DNA of 64,000 nucleotides from JAQVEM01 sp964610315 (GCA_964610315.1 CAZSVM010000015.1:1-64000); one strand, 5' to 3'; positions 34,668 through 43,826 are shown, numbered from the stretch's first letter. Notes: a model not told the origin generated them from the letters alone. A program made the numbers and translations.

Positions 34668-35708
34668 CTATCCTTCTATATATTTTTTCTTGACAAAAGG
34701 AGAAGTCATACAGGATAGTAAGCCAAAATAGTTAAGATCAAAGGAAATTATATTACCTGTTTCCAATTTTAAATAATCATCCTTATTCTTATCGGATTTG
34801 GCTTCCTTTAACTCTAAAATTGTATGATCACTGCTCTGGCCAATTATATATAAATCAGGATTACAGCAGGATATATTATTGCCGTTAACATCCTGAAGCC
34901 CAAGAGCCAGGATAATCTTATATACTTTGCTATCCCTTTTTTTGACCTCTATTATTTGTGCTTCTAAAAGGAATGAATCGGTAAAAGCACCTTTTATAGG
35001 TTTGTAATTAACTGTGTCATGACCCAGGAGTATAGCTTCACCCATTCTTACCTGATTAACTCCAATCGGAATCATACCTTTCTCAATCAGATTCCAACAG
35101 CTGGAATTCCCCCCTGATATAACCGGTACTTTTACTCCGGTAATTTCTGCAATCTCCTGTTTCAAATCCAGAAGGACCTTTAAACTTTCCGGATCGGGAC
35201 CGTTTTTAGCCATACATCTCGCATTGGTTCCCAGGCCATAAAGCTTGACCGCTTCATAATTATTTATCAGTTGCTTACAGAAATCAACTACATCTCCCGG
35301 AAGCAGCCCCTCTCTTTTATCGTCCGTTTCAACCATAATTATTACATGATGTTCTATATTCTTTCTCCTACAGGTATCTTCAATTATCCCCAACGTTTTT
35401 AACTGGGTATTTAAACTGATGTCACAAACGTCAACCAATCGGTCAATCTCATCGGCCATAGGACCCCGCAGCATTATAAGCGACTGCTCTTCTCCATAAA
35501 AGCTTCTTAATCTTTCAAGATTTTCTAGCCGGCTGTCTCCAAATACGGTAATACCTGATTTCTTCATTGCTGCCGCTATTTTTACGTCCCCTAGCACACA
35601 CTTGGTAACTCCAACCACAGAAATACCTGACTCGGAGCACCGTATATTAATAATCTTACTATTATGGGATATTTTATCCAGATATATTTTTAAACAAGGG
35701 TAATTCAT
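34668..35708 (-). CDS. Ornithine/alanine racemase-like PLP enzyme
   Basis: A fold type III PLP protein of about 346 residues, most like the ornithine racemase (Orr) group: PCLKIYLDKISHNSKII, VVGVTKCVLGD (PLP lysine), VCDISLNTQLKTL, GLGTNARCM and SGGNSSCW. It is a second racemase besides Alr. Substrate is unproven. The domain aligns from MNYPCL, so ATG at 35708 (14 bases after rpsI) is used. An upstream ATG at 35768 overlaps rpsI by 47 bases and has an AGAGG before it, but that AGAGG encodes the conserved S9 tail, so it may be chance. Confidence 0.78.
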   Translation of the reverse strand: MNYPCLKIYLDKISHNSKIINIRCSESGISVVGVTKCVLGDVKIAAAMKKSGITVFGDSRLENLERLRSFYGEEQSLIMLRGPMADEIDRLVDVCDISLNTQLKTLGIIEDTCRRKNIEHHVIIMVETDDKREGLLPGDVVDFCKQLINNYEAVKLYGLGTNARCMAKNGPDPESLKVLLDLKQEIAEITGVKVPVISGGNSSCWNLIEKGMIPIGVNQVRMGEAILLGHDTVNYKPIKGAFTDSFLLEAQIIEVKKRDSKVYKIILALGLQDVNGNNISCCNPDLYIIGQSSDHTILELKEAKSDKNKDDYLKLETGNIISFDLNYFGLLSCMTSPFVKKKYIEG

Positions 35709-35721
35709 TAAGAAAAGATTA

Positions 35722-36117
35722 TTATCTTTTGGAGAACTGAGGTCTTTTTCTGGCTTTTTTAAGGCCATACTTTTTCCTCTCTTTGATTCTAGAATCCCGG
35801 GTTAAAAATCCTTCTTTTTTTAGTATCGGTCTGTATTCCTGATTAATTTCCAGCAGCGCCTTTGAAATACCGTGGCGTAATGCTCCTGCCTGCCCCGATA
35901 TTCCCCCTCCCGATAAATCCGCTATAACATCATAGGCATTTTCGGTATTGGTAACCTTAAAAGGCTCCATAATGACGGTTATAAGAGATTCCCTTTTAAA
36001 ATATTCTTTAAAATCTCTTGAGTTTACCGTAATTTTCCCTTCACCCGGAAACAATATTACTTTTGCTATGGATTGTTTTCTTTTTCCGGTTGCATTAAAA
36101 ATTGCCTGATTTGCCAA
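35722..36117 (-). CDS. rpsI: 30S ribosomal protein S9
   Basis: A 131-residue S9. GKRKQSIAKVILFPGEGKI and the conserved tail RIKERKKYGLKKARKRPQFSKR (tip reaches the P-site tRNA) mark the family. TTG start, with GGAG nine bases before it. It follows rplM, as is usual. Confidence 0.97.
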   Translation of the reverse strand: MANQAIFNATGKRKQSIAKVILFPGEGKITVNSRDFKEYFKRESLITVIMEPFKVTNTENAYDVIADLSGGGISGQAGALRHGISKALLEINQEYRPILKKEGFLTRDSRIKERKKYGLKKARKRPQFSKR

Positions 36118-36131
36118 ATTAATTCTCCTTT

Positions 36132-36575
36132 TTATAAATCAATTTTTTCCGGTTTTTGAGCAATATGTATGTTGTTTTCACCCTTGTATATTTTTAATTT
36201 TTTTAACATTTTTCTTCCCAGAATATTATGAGGTAGCATACCTTTTACTGCATTCCTTATTACAAACTGGGGTGATTTTTCAATCATCTTTTTTAAGTTC
36301 GTAACCTTCAAATTACCCACATATCCGGAATGCCGGTAATATTTTTTATTCTCCAGTTTATTACCGGTAACCTTTAATTTATCTGCATTTATAACTATTA
36401 CAAAATCACCGCAATCCAGATGGGGAGTAAAAGTTGGTTTATCCTTACCCCTTAAAATCCTGGCTATTCCCGTACATAATCTTCCCAGATTTTTATCTCT
36501 GGCATCAACTAAAAACCACTTTCTTTTAATTTCCTCTTTTTTTAAATTAAATGTTTTGAGCCCTACATTCACCAT
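36132..36575 (-). CDS. rplM: 50S ribosomal protein L13
   Basis: A 147-residue L13. The start KRKWFLVDARDKNLGRLCT and the end of the core (MLPHNILGRKMLKKLKIYKG) match the family; L13 is an early assembly protein of the 50S subunit. It pairs with rpsI 14 bases downstream and follows truA. Confidence 0.97.
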   Translation of the reverse strand: MVNVGLKTFNLKKEEIKRKWFLVDARDKNLGRLCTGIARILRGKDKPTFTPHLDCGDFVIVINADKLKVTGNKLENKKYYRHSGYVGNLKVTNLKKMIEKSPQFVIRNAVKGMLPHNILGRKMLKKLKIYKGENNIHIAQKPEKIDL

Positions 36576-36588
36576 ATTTTTCCTCCAA

Positions 36589-37338
36589 TCACCTCTGGTA
36601 CCCGATTCCGGTAAGAAAAAGGCCCTTTGCCGGTACTATTTCCCCGGCCAGATTTCTATCTCTTTTCTTGAGAGCTTCCCTTATGCTTGCCAGCTCTCTC
36701 TGCCCGTTTCCTATCTCCAGAACAGTTCCGATTATAATTCTGGCCATATTATATAAAAAAGAATTTGCCGCTATTTTAAAAACTATCAAGTCATCTACGG
36801 TCTTTTCTATGGTAAATCTGAATACTTTCCTTACGGTACTGCTGTCTGTACACTCCGGATTACAAAAAGAGGCAAAATCTTCTACCCCCACAAACATCTT
36901 TGCCGCTTTTTTCATAAGTCTTATATTCAATTTTTTATTTACCAGAATACTGTATTTTTTCAAAAAAACACTTTGATATTCTTTATTCACCACAAAATAA
37001 CTATATTCTCTTAAGACCGCATCCCTTCTGGCGTCAAATGAAGGGTTTACCTTCTTAATTTCTTTAATAACTATGTCGTCAGGGAGCAAACTATTTACGG
37101 ACCATAAAATTCTATAAATATCCAGATCTCTAGTGGTATTAAAATTTATTACCTGATATCTGGCATGAACCCCGGCATCAGTTCTCCCTGCATATTTTAA
37201 ATTAATTTCTTCATTTAATATCTTGGAAAGAACTGCCGTCAGCTGCCCCTGTACGGTATTAATTCCACCTGGCTGTATTTGAAATCCACTGTAATTGGCT
37301 CCATCGTATTCCACCACAGCCATGTAGTTGTTTATCAT
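36589..37338 (-). CDS. truA: tRNA pseudouridine(38-40) synthase
   Basis: A 249-residue pseudouridine synthase acting on the anticodon stem of tRNAs. KYAGRTDAGVHARYQV holds the catalytic Asp, and SFLYNMARIIIGTVLEIG is the family C-terminal block. AVVEYDGANYSGFQ begins the core, so the start codon at 37338 may be followed by a second in-frame ATG at codon 6. It is linked to rplQ and rplM, as in many Firmicutes and actinobacteria. Confidence 0.94.
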   Translation of the reverse strand: MINNYMAVVEYDGANYSGFQIQPGGINTVQGQLTAVLSKILNEEINLKYAGRTDAGVHARYQVINFNTTRDLDIYRILWSVNSLLPDDIVIKEIKKVNPSFDARRDAVLREYSYFVVNKEYQSVFLKKYSILVNKKLNIRLMKKAAKMFVGVEDFASFCNPECTDSSTVRKVFRFTIEKTVDDLIVFKIAANSFLYNMARIIIGTVLEIGNGQRELASIREALKKRDRNLAGEIVPAKGLFLTGIGYQR

Positions 37339-37386
37339 ATTATGCAGTGTAAATTTATACTTTTCAAAATAACGTTGGTTTTTCTT

Positions 37387-37743
37387 TTATTTCTTAAGAA
37401 GCTCCATTATTACCAGTTGAGCTCCGTCTCCGTATCTATTTTTATACTTAACAATTCTGGTAAATCCGCTGGACCGGTCATACATTCCCGGAGTTACTTC
37501 ATTAAATAGTTTTTGTACAGCTTCGGTGTTACCCAGCAGCCTGATACAGTTTCTTCTGGCAGCCAGGTTATCCTTTTTGGCTATGGTTATTAACTTATCC
37601 ACAAAGCTTCTTACATACCTGGCTTTCGCTGCCGTAGTTTTAATTTTTCCATTATTGAATAATGAAATAGCCAAATTTCTCATAATCGCTTTCTGGTTAC
37701 TGCTGCTTCCACCCAATCTTCTGCCTTTTTTTGGTATCACCAT
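37387..37743 (-). CDS. rplQ: 50S ribosomal protein L17
   Basis: A 118-residue L17 at the exit-tunnel face. KKGRRLGGSSSNQKAIMRNLAISL and KTTAAKARYVRSFVDKLITIAK match the family (each cited in part). It follows rpoA by 19 bases, the standard alpha-operon end. The ATG has GGGAG upstream. Confidence 0.97.
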   Translation of the reverse strand: MVIPKKGRRLGGSSSNQKAIMRNLAISLFNNGKIKTTAAKARYVRSFVDKLITIAKKDNLAARRNCIRLLGNTEAVQKLFNEVTPGMYDRSSGFTRIVKYKNRYGDGAQLVIMELLKK

Positions 37744-37762
37744 GTTGTACTTCTCCCACCCA

Positions 37763-38698
37763 TTATTTTTGTTTAAAAGATAATCCCAGTTCCTTTATCT
37801 TATCCTTTACTTCCTGTATGGATTTTTGTCCGAAATTCCTGATGTCCAGAAGCTCGTCCTCGCTGTATTCCAACAGTTTTTCCACTGTATTGATCCCTTC
37901 TCTTTTCAGGCAATTATAAGCCCTTACCGAAAGTTCCAATTCCTCAATAGAAGGATATTCCTGTTTTTTATCTTCCTCCTCAATCTCCTCGAATATGGGT
38001 TCATCCTTATTTTCTTTGTCTGAAAGATCTATGAGGAGTGCCATATAATCATTAATAATTTTGGATGCCTGGCTTAAGGCATCTTCCGGCTTAACGCTGC
38101 CGTTGGTCTTTATATTTATGGAAAGTCTGTCAAAGTTAGTCATCTGGCCAACCCTGGTATTCGCTACCTTGAATTGGACCACCTTTACCGGTGAAAATAT
38201 GGTATCAATAGGTATTACTCCCAGAGGTTCCCCTTCCACTGCATTTTCCTCTGCATTTTTATAACCCTTATTCTTCTCAATTCTAATCTCTGCATTTAGT
38301 TTCCCCTTCTTGGTCAGGGTACAGATATATTCATCCGGATTTACTATTTCTACATCAGAGGTAAGTTTTATATCGGAAGCGGTTACAGTGCCGGGGCCTT
38401 TTTTTTCAAGCTTCAGCAGTACCGGTTCATCACTTTCCATTCTAAAAACAACCCCTTTAAGATTGGAAATAAATTCCAGCATGTCTTCTTTCATTCCCTC
38501 CAGGGTAGAGAATTCATGCATAATACCATCCACTCTAATTCTGGTAATTCCTACTCCTTCTATGGAGGAAAGCAATACTCTCCTGATGGAATTACCCAGA
38601 GTATGACCAAAACCCCTTTCCAATGGTTCGATAACAAACTCACCCGAAAAATCATCTTTATGCTTAATGCTCACATTGGGTTTATGCATTTTTAGCAA
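37763..38698 (-). CDS. rpoA: RNA polymerase subunit alpha
   Basis: A 311-residue alpha subunit. The N-terminal dimerisation domain has FVIEPLERGFGHTLGNSIRR and IDTIFSPVKVVQFKVANTRVG; a short acidic linker (KDEPIFEEIEEEDKKQEYP) leads to the C-terminal domain LELSVRAYNCLKREGINTV...DIRNFGQKS that binds UP elements and activators. The TTG at 38698 lies nine bases after GGAGGT; the ATG three codons later is 18 away, so TTG is preferred. Confidence 0.97.
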   Translation of the reverse strand: MLKMHKPNVSIKHKDDFSGEFVIEPLERGFGHTLGNSIRRVLLSSIEGVGITRIRVDGIMHEFSTLEGMKEDMLEFISNLKGVVFRMESDEPVLLKLEKKGPGTVTASDIKLTSDVEIVNPDEYICTLTKKGKLNAEIRIEKNKGYKNAEENAVEGEPLGVIPIDTIFSPVKVVQFKVANTRVGQMTNFDRLSINIKTNGSVKPEDALSQASKIINDYMALLIDLSDKENKDEPIFEEIEEEDKKQEYPSIEELELSVRAYNCLKREGINTVEKLLEYSEDELLDIRNFGQKSIQEVKDKIKELGLSFKQK

Positions 38699-38743
38699 TT
38701 TATATCTACCTCCTAAAAAAGAATATTCAAATGAATATTCATA

Positions 38744-39370
38744 TTATTTAGAATAAAGTTCTACAATTACCTGTTCATTAATAGGAACTTTTATTTCATC
38801 CCGTTCCGGATATCTCAGCAGTTTACCCTTTAAATTGTCCAGATCCACTTCCAGCCATGCCGGTATGGTAAGGCTCCCCCCGCTTTCCTTTGCTTCTATT
38901 ACCGGGATTATTTCTTTACTGGCCCGGGCTACACTTATTTCCTCTCCTTCTTTTAACTGATATGAGGGCCTATCAACTTTTTTCCCATTGACATTGATAT
39001 GTCCGTGAGTAATCAGCTGCCTGGCCTGAGCTCTGGACGTAGCAAATCCCATCATATAAACAACACTATCCAGTCTTGTTTCCAAAAACTGCAGCAGAAT
39101 CTCTCCGGTGATCCCTTTTCTTTTTACCGCTTTTTCATAGTAATTTCTAAATTGCTTTTCCAGTACTCCATAGTATCTTTTTGCCTTTTGCTTTTCCCTC
39201 AGCTGGCTGTAATACTCGGTTTCCATAAGCCTTCTCTTGGCCCTCTGGCCCGGAACGTAAGGTTTCTTTTCCAGGACACATTTATCGGAAAAACATCTCT
39301 GCCCTTTTAAGAATAACTTTTCTTTCTCTCTCCTGCACTGCTTGCATGCAGAATCTTTAGCTATTGCCAT
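38744..39370 (-). CDS. rpsD: 30S ribosomal protein S4 (zinc-binding form)
   Basis: A 208-residue S4. An N-terminal CKQCRRE...CFSDKC motif gives four cysteines for zinc, the C+ form of S4. The S4 RNA-binding domain has RLDSVVYMMGFATSRAQARQLITHGHI and VNGKKVDRPSYQL. It nucleates 30S assembly at the 16S 5' domain and often represses the alpha operon, in which it lies. Confidence 0.96.
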   Translation of the reverse strand: MAIAKDSACKQCRREKEKLFLKGQRCFSDKCVLEKKPYVPGQRAKRRLMETEYYSQLREKQKAKRYYGVLEKQFRNYYEKAVKRKGITGEILLQFLETRLDSVVYMMGFATSRAQARQLITHGHINVNGKKVDRPSYQLKEGEEISVARASKEIIPVIEAKESGGSLTIPAWLEVDLDNLKGKLLRYPERDEIKVPINEQVIVELYSK

Positions 39371-39397
39371 TTATGACAACTCCTTGTTTTAAACTTT

Positions 39398-39796
39398 TTA
39401 AACTCTTCTTCTTTTAGGCGGCCTGCAGCCATTATGAGGTACCGGGGTCACGTCTATTATATTGCCGATTTCCAATCCGGCAGCCTGAAGAGATCTTACG
39501 GCAGTCTCTCTTCCTGACCCAACGCCCTTAACTCTTACATCTACTTTAATAACTCCGTGTTCTTTTGCATTTCTGGCCACTGCGGTTGCGGTTATTTGAG
39601 CAGCAAATGGGGTACTTTTCCTGGAACCTTTAAAGCCCTGACCGCCCGCACTGCCCCAGGCAATAGTATTACCGTTTAAGTCCGTAATATTTACAATAGT
39701 ATTATTAAAAGTAGACTGAATATGGGCAATACCATATGGTATATTTTTTCTTTCTCTGCTTTTTATCCTTCTTTTACCGCTAATTTTTTTTGCCAA
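39398..39796 (-). CDS. rpsK: 30S ribosomal protein S11
   Basis: A 132-residue S11 in the 30S platform. GIAHIQSTFNNTIVNITDLNGN, RKSTPFAAQITA and the C-terminal DVTPVPHNGCRPPKRRRV are diagnostic. TTG start eight bases after GGAGGT. Confidence 0.97.
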   Translation of the reverse strand: MAKKISGKRRIKSRERKNIPYGIAHIQSTFNNTIVNITDLNGNTIAWGSAGGQGFKGSRKSTPFAAQITATAVARNAKEHGVIKVDVRVKGVGSGRETAVRSLQAAGLEIGNIIDVTPVPHNGCRPPKRRRV

Positions 39797-39814
39797 ATTT
39801 ACCTCCTGCCGTTC

Positions 39815-40192
39815 TTATTGAGACTTAACCTTCCTTATTCCTACACTTCTTCTCTTTCCTTTTCTGGTTCTGGCATTGGTATGAGTTCTCTGACCCCTTA
39901 CCGGCAGCCCTCTCTTATGCCTGATACCTCTGTACGAATTTATCTCAATTAATCTTTTTATATTCTGATTTATTCCCCTTCTTAGATCTCCTTCAATGGT
40001 ATAATTATTTTCTATATATTCCCTTATCTTTACTATTTCATTCTCGCTGAGATCTTTAGCTTTTATACTCTTTTCGATATTTAATTTTTCCAGCATAGTT
40101 TCCGCAGTTGATCTGCCGATACCAAAAATATAAGTCAAAGCTATGCAAATATGTTTTTCATTGGGTATGTCGACACCTGAAATTCTTACCAA
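39815..40192 (-). CDS. rpsM: 30S ribosomal protein S13
   Basis: A 125-residue S13 in the 30S head. VRISGVDIPNEKHICIALTYIFGIG begins it and RGIRHKRGLPVRGQRTHTNARTRKG ends it (each quoted in part), with a basic tail reaching the P-site tRNA. TTG start seven bases after GGAGG. Confidence 0.97.
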   Translation of the reverse strand: MVRISGVDIPNEKHICIALTYIFGIGRSTAETMLEKLNIEKSIKAKDLSENEIVKIREYIENNYTIEGDLRRGINQNIKRLIEINSYRGIRHKRGLPVRGQRTHTNARTRKGKRRSVGIRKVKSQ

Positions 40193-40202
40193 TTAGAACC
40201 TC

Positions 40203-40316
40203 CTAACCCTGTCTCTGTTTATGACGCGGATTCTTGCAAATAATAATAACTTTTCCTTCTCTTTTTATAATCTTACAGTTTTTACATATTTTTTTAACCG
40301 ATGGTTTAACTTTCAT
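40203..40316 (-). CDS. rpmJ: 50S ribosomal protein L36 (zinc form)
   Basis: A 37-residue L36: MKVKPSVKKICKNCKIIKRE, then GKVIIICKNPRHKQRQG and TAG. Cys11, Cys14, Cys27 and His32 form the CCCH zinc site of the C+ form. It lies between infA and rpsM as in most bacteria. Confidence 0.95.
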   Translation of the reverse strand: MKVKPSVKKICKNCKIIKREGKVIIICKNPRHKQRQG

Positions 40317-40398
40317 TTTTATTTCCTCTTTCCATACACTTCCGGCTGAATTCTTACCATCTTCATCCAAACTCCAAACTATGGATCCCCCAAGTAAA

Positions 40399-40620
40399 TT
40401 ATTTTTTCCTGAAAATAATTCTTCCTCTATTCAAGTCATAAGGTGATATTTCAACTTTGACTTTATCCCCGGGTAAAATTTTTATATAATGCATTCTCAT
40501 TTTACCCGAAATATGAGCCAGCACCCTATGGCCATTATCAAGTTCAACTCTAAACATAGCATTCGGAAGCGCCTCTAAAATTGTTCCTTCAGCTTCTATT
40601 ACTCCTTCTTTTTTCGAAAT
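40399..40620 (-). CDS. infA: Translation initiation factor IF-1 with an ATT start codon
   Basis: A 73-residue S1-fold factor that fills the 30S A site during initiation: SKKEGVIEAEGTILEALPNA, then MFRVELDNGHRVLAHISGKM, RMHYIKILPGDKVKVEISPY and DLNRGRIIFRKK, a full-length IF-1. The usual Met position is codon ATT, six bases after a perfect GGAGGT. The same frame has TAG six codons upstream and only TAC, GGA, GGT, TTT and AAA in between, so no ATG, GTG or TTG can start a full-length protein. IF-3 discriminates against ATT in other bacteria, so this may limit or autoregulate IF-1. Confidence 0.93.
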   Translation of the reverse strand: MSKKEGVIEAEGTILEALPNAMFRVELDNGHRVLAHISGKMRMHYIKILPGDKVKVEISPYDLNRGRIIFRKK

Positions 40621-40626
40621 TTTAAA

Positions 40627-40632
40627 ACCTCC
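40627..40632 (-). promoter_or_regulatory. Shine-Dalgarno that fixes the infA ATT start
   Basis: GGAGGT on the minus strand lies six bases before ATT of infA. This spacing is standard and marks ATT as the initiator in place of any upstream codon. Confidence 0.8.
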
Positions 40633-40730
40633 GTACTAATATTTTTAAAAGAAAAACAGTGCAAATACGTAAGTTATCAAAAATCTTTTGGTATGTCTAT
40701 AAAATTTTCAATAAATAACATTAATATTTA

Positions 40731-41495
40731 TTAAATCCTGGTTAATATCATAGGACCATTTTTACCTATGGCTACCGTATCTTCAAAATGACAGGAAAGC
40801 TTCCTATCTCTGGTCACCACGGTCCATAAATCACTCGATATCACTACTTCACTGCTACCCTGATTTAGCATAGGTTCTATAGCCAGGACCATACCCTCTT
40901 TTAGGATGGGTCCCTGTCCTGGAGGTCCGTAATTCAATATTTGGGGATCTTCGTGCATTTCTCTACCAATTCCATGACCTACAAAATCTTTCACTACCGA
41001 AAATCCTCCCCTTATGGCTCTGTTTTCAATCACATTGGATATATCCGATAATCGGTTGCCAGCTATGCACTCCTCTATACTCATATCCAGTGCCTCTTTG
41101 GTAGCAATCCACAATTTTTGAGCAATTTTACTTACCCTTCCTATTTTAAAGGTCCTTGCCGCATCCCCGTAAAATCCGTTTATTTTAACTCCGACATCTA
41201 TAGAGACCAATTCCCCCTCTTTTATAACTCTTCTGCCCGGAATTCCATGGACTACCTGTTCATTAATTGATATGCAAACACTATTTGGATACGGCTTTTT
41301 ACCAAATTTTCCCACATAACCTTTGAAGGCAGGAACAGCATTCTCATCGCTTATAATTTCTTCAGCTATTTTATCTATATAATCAGTGGTAATGCCGGGC
41401 TTTATAATCTCTTTAATTTTCAAAAAAACTTTGGTTACAATTACACCAGCTTTCCGCATTATTTCGATTTCATCCGCTGATTTACATATTATCAT
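40731..41495 (-). CDS. map: Methionine aminopeptidase, type I
   Basis: A 254-residue metalloenzyme that removes initiator methionine. The metal ligands are visible in VSIDVGVKINGFYGDAAR, FVGHGIGREMHEDPQI, VLAIEPMLN and CHFEDTVAI. The length is normal for type I without the N-terminal zinc finger. It overlaps adk by four bases (ATGA), indicating coupled translation. Confidence 0.96.
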   Translation of the reverse strand: MIICKSADEIEIMRKAGVIVTKVFLKIKEIIKPGITTDYIDKIAEEIISDENAVPAFKGYVGKFGKKPYPNSVCISINEQVVHGIPGRRVIKEGELVSIDVGVKINGFYGDAARTFKIGRVSKIAQKLWIATKEALDMSIEECIAGNRLSDISNVIENRAIRGGFSVVKDFVGHGIGREMHEDPQILNYGPPGQGPILKEGMVLAIEPMLNQGSSEVVISSDLWTVVTRDRKLSCHFEDTVAIGKNGPMILTRI

Positions 41496-42127
41496 AGAGC
41501 TTTTAATATCCTTTCGGTAATCTCTTCCTCTTCCCCGGAACCATTTATATTCATAAGTAATCCTTTATCAGCATAAAAATTAATAAGCGGCCTGGTTTCC
41601 GATTCATATACTTTTAATCTCTGCTTAATAACTTCCCTGCTGTCATCTTTTCTCTTTAATAAAACACCCCCGCATTTGGGGCATCTATCCGAATTTTCAT
41701 AGTTATTATCAATACCGGATATGTTTTCACATACGCTGCATATTCTCCTGCCGGTCAGCCTTTTGATAATCTCATTTTCACTAACCACTATATTTATTAC
41801 CCTATCCAGTTTAATACCCAACTCATCCATCATTTTGGAAAACATTTTTGCCTGTTTCAAATCCCTGGGAAAGCCATCCATTATAAATCCTTTTTTTAAT
41901 CTACCACTGCCTATCCTATTTTTAATTATCTCAATTATCACTTCGTCAGAAACCAATTCTCCACTCTCCACAAACTTTGCTACCTTTTTCCCTAATTGGG
42001 ATCCTTTTTTAATCTCATATCTCAATATATCTCCAGTGGATATATGAGGTATACCAAACTTTTCGGAAATTACATTTGCCTGCGTTCCCTTACCGGCACC
42101 CGGTGCTCCCAGTAAAACTATCCTCAT
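41492..42127 (-). CDS. adk: Adenylate kinase
   Basis: A 211-residue kinase interconverting ATP, AMP and ADP. GAPGAGKGTQA is the P-loop and GFIMDGFPRDLKQA the AMP-site region. The lid has CSVCENIS...CPKCG, four cysteines for zinc, giving the long form. It overlaps secY by four bases and map by four bases. Confidence 0.97.
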   Translation of the reverse strand: MRIVLLGAPGAGKGTQANVISEKFGIPHISTGDILRYEIKKGSQLGKKVAKFVESGELVSDEVIIEIIKNRIGSGRLKKGFIMDGFPRDLKQAKMFSKMMDELGIKLDRVINIVVSENEIIKRLTGRRICSVCENISGIDNNYENSDRCPKCGGVLLKRKDDSREVIKQRLKVYESETRPLINFYADKGLLMNINGSGEEEEITERILKAL

Positions 42128-43386
42128 TTTAGAAATCCTTCATAATCCCTCATGGTAAGATGGGATTCAAGTTGTCTCATAGTATCCAAAGCAACACCCA
42201 CCGCAATAAGTATGGATGTTCCACCAAATCTAAAGGGTATCTGCATATAATTAATCAATATCTCGGGAAGAAGTGCGATTATTGCCAGAAATACGGCACC
42301 GGGAAGTGTTATTCGGTTTAAAATATTGGTTAAATAATCTGCAGTATTTTTTCCGGGCCGCAATCCCGGTATAAACCCTCCATACCTTCTTAAAGTATCT
42401 GCCGTATCCAGAGGATTAAAGGTAATGGCTGTATAGAAATAGGCAAATATAATAATAAGAAGGGTATAGGTAATAGCATAAATAGGATTTATCCTTCCCT
42501 GAACAGTCGGATTTAAAGCAGTAGCAATGGATTGGATCCATCTTACCGGTATAAACTGAGCAATGGTTGTGGGGAAAAGCACCACAGATATAGCTAATAT
42601 TATAGGCATTACTCCTGATTGATTAACCTTCAATGGTATATAAGTACTCTGTCCTCCAAAAACTTTCCTTCCCACAATCCTTTTTGCATACTGTACCGGT
42701 ATTTTTCTCTCACCCTGCTGAATCAGTATTATAGCTACAATCACACCAATGGTGAAAATGGCAAAAAGGGCCAAAAAGAAATAATTGGTACCCCTTAATC
42801 TAAATAAACTTATAAACTGACCGGGTATTCTAGAAATTATACTGGAAAATATCATAAGTGAAATTCCGTTTCCGATTCCATGAATATTTATCAACTCACC
42901 CAGCCACATTATAAGTGTGGTTCCAGCAGTTAAAGTAATAATGATCAGGCTGACATGCATAAGATCGAACTGGGGTATGGCCCCATAGTTTCTAAAGAAA
43001 AATACCATTGCCGTGGACTGCATAAGAGCCAGTCCTACGGTCATATACCTGGCTATCTGATTTATCTTTCTTCTTCCTAATTCTCCTTCCTTTGACAGCT
43101 GTTCCAATCGGGGAATTACCACCTGGAGAAGCTGCATCACAATAGTAGAGGTTATATAAGGCATTATACCCAGGGAAAATACCGCAAATTTTCCAAGCGC
43201 TCCTCCCGAAAACAGATCCATCATACCCATTATTCCAGTTTCAACCTGACTTAAAATTTTAGTTGCATCTACGCCGGGTATGGTTATATTGGCGCCAAAC
43301 CTGTAAACAGCCAAAATACCTATAGTAAAAAGTATTTTATTTCTGATTTCTCTAATTCTAAAGGCATTTATTATGGCCCGGAGCAT
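42124..43386 (-). CDS. secY: Protein translocase subunit SecY
   Basis: A 420-residue core channel of the Sec translocon with ten transmembrane helices. FRIREIRNKILFTIGILAVYRFG starts it; IPGVDATKIL and GFIPGLRPGKNTADYL are in the conserved cytosolic loops. SecE and SecG are encoded elsewhere. The stop of rplO and the ATG overlap as TAATG. Confidence 0.97.
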   Translation of the reverse strand: MLRAIINAFRIREIRNKILFTIGILAVYRFGANITIPGVDATKILSQVETGIMGMMDLFSGGALGKFAVFSLGIMPYITSTIVMQLLQVVIPRLEQLSKEGELGRRKINQIARYMTVGLALMQSTAMVFFFRNYGAIPQFDLMHVSLIIITLTAGTTLIMWLGELINIHGIGNGISLMIFSSIISRIPGQFISLFRLRGTNYFFLALFAIFTIGVIVAIILIQQGERKIPVQYAKRIVGRKVFGGQSTYIPLKVNQSGVMPIILAISVVLFPTTIAQFIPVRWIQSIATALNPTVQGRINPIYAITYTLLIIIFAYFYTAITFNPLDTADTLRRYGGFIPGLRPGKNTADYLTNILNRITLPGAVFLAIIALLPEILINYMQIPFRFGGTSILIAVGVALDTMRQLESHLTMRDYEGFLK

Positions 43387-43826
43387 TAAATCACCTCTGC
43401 TTTTCCGCCTGCTTTTTCAATTTTACTGGCAGCACTCTTACTGAAAAAATTAGCTCTGACGGTTAATTTTTTAGTAAGTTTGCCATTGCCCAGTATTTTT
43501 ACAGGATTTGCCTTTTTTGAAATTAACCCTTTTTTCTCTAAGAACTGGCAATCGATGATACTGCCGTCATCAAACTTTTCCAACTGCTCTATATTTATTA
43601 AATTATTTATTTTTTTGCGGGTATTTTTGAAACCTCCAAGATGGGGCAATCTCCGCTGAAGAGGCATTTGTCCGCCTTCGAAACCTACTCTGGTTTTACC
43701 TCCGGATCGGGATAGCTGACCCTTGGTACCTCTTCCGCTGGTAGTTCCATGCCCCGAACTATTTCCTCTACCTATCCTTTTTCTTTTCTTTATTGATTTA
43801 GGAGATCTTAAATCGCAGAGCTTCAC
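43386..43826 (-). CDS. rplO: 50S ribosomal protein L15
   Basis: A 146-residue L15 with the glycine-rich RNA-binding stretch RIGRGNSSGHGTTSGRGTKG, then GQMPLQRRLPHLGGFKN. GTG start. It follows rpsE by 45 bases with no rpmD between. Confidence 0.96.
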   Translation of the reverse strand: MKLCDLRSPKSIKKRKRIGRGNSSGHGTTSGRGTKGQLSRSGGKTRVGFEGGQMPLQRRLPHLGGFKNTRKKINNLINIEQLEKFDDGSIIDCQFLEKKGLISKKANPVKILGNGKLTKKLTVRANFFSKSAASKIEKAGGKAEVI

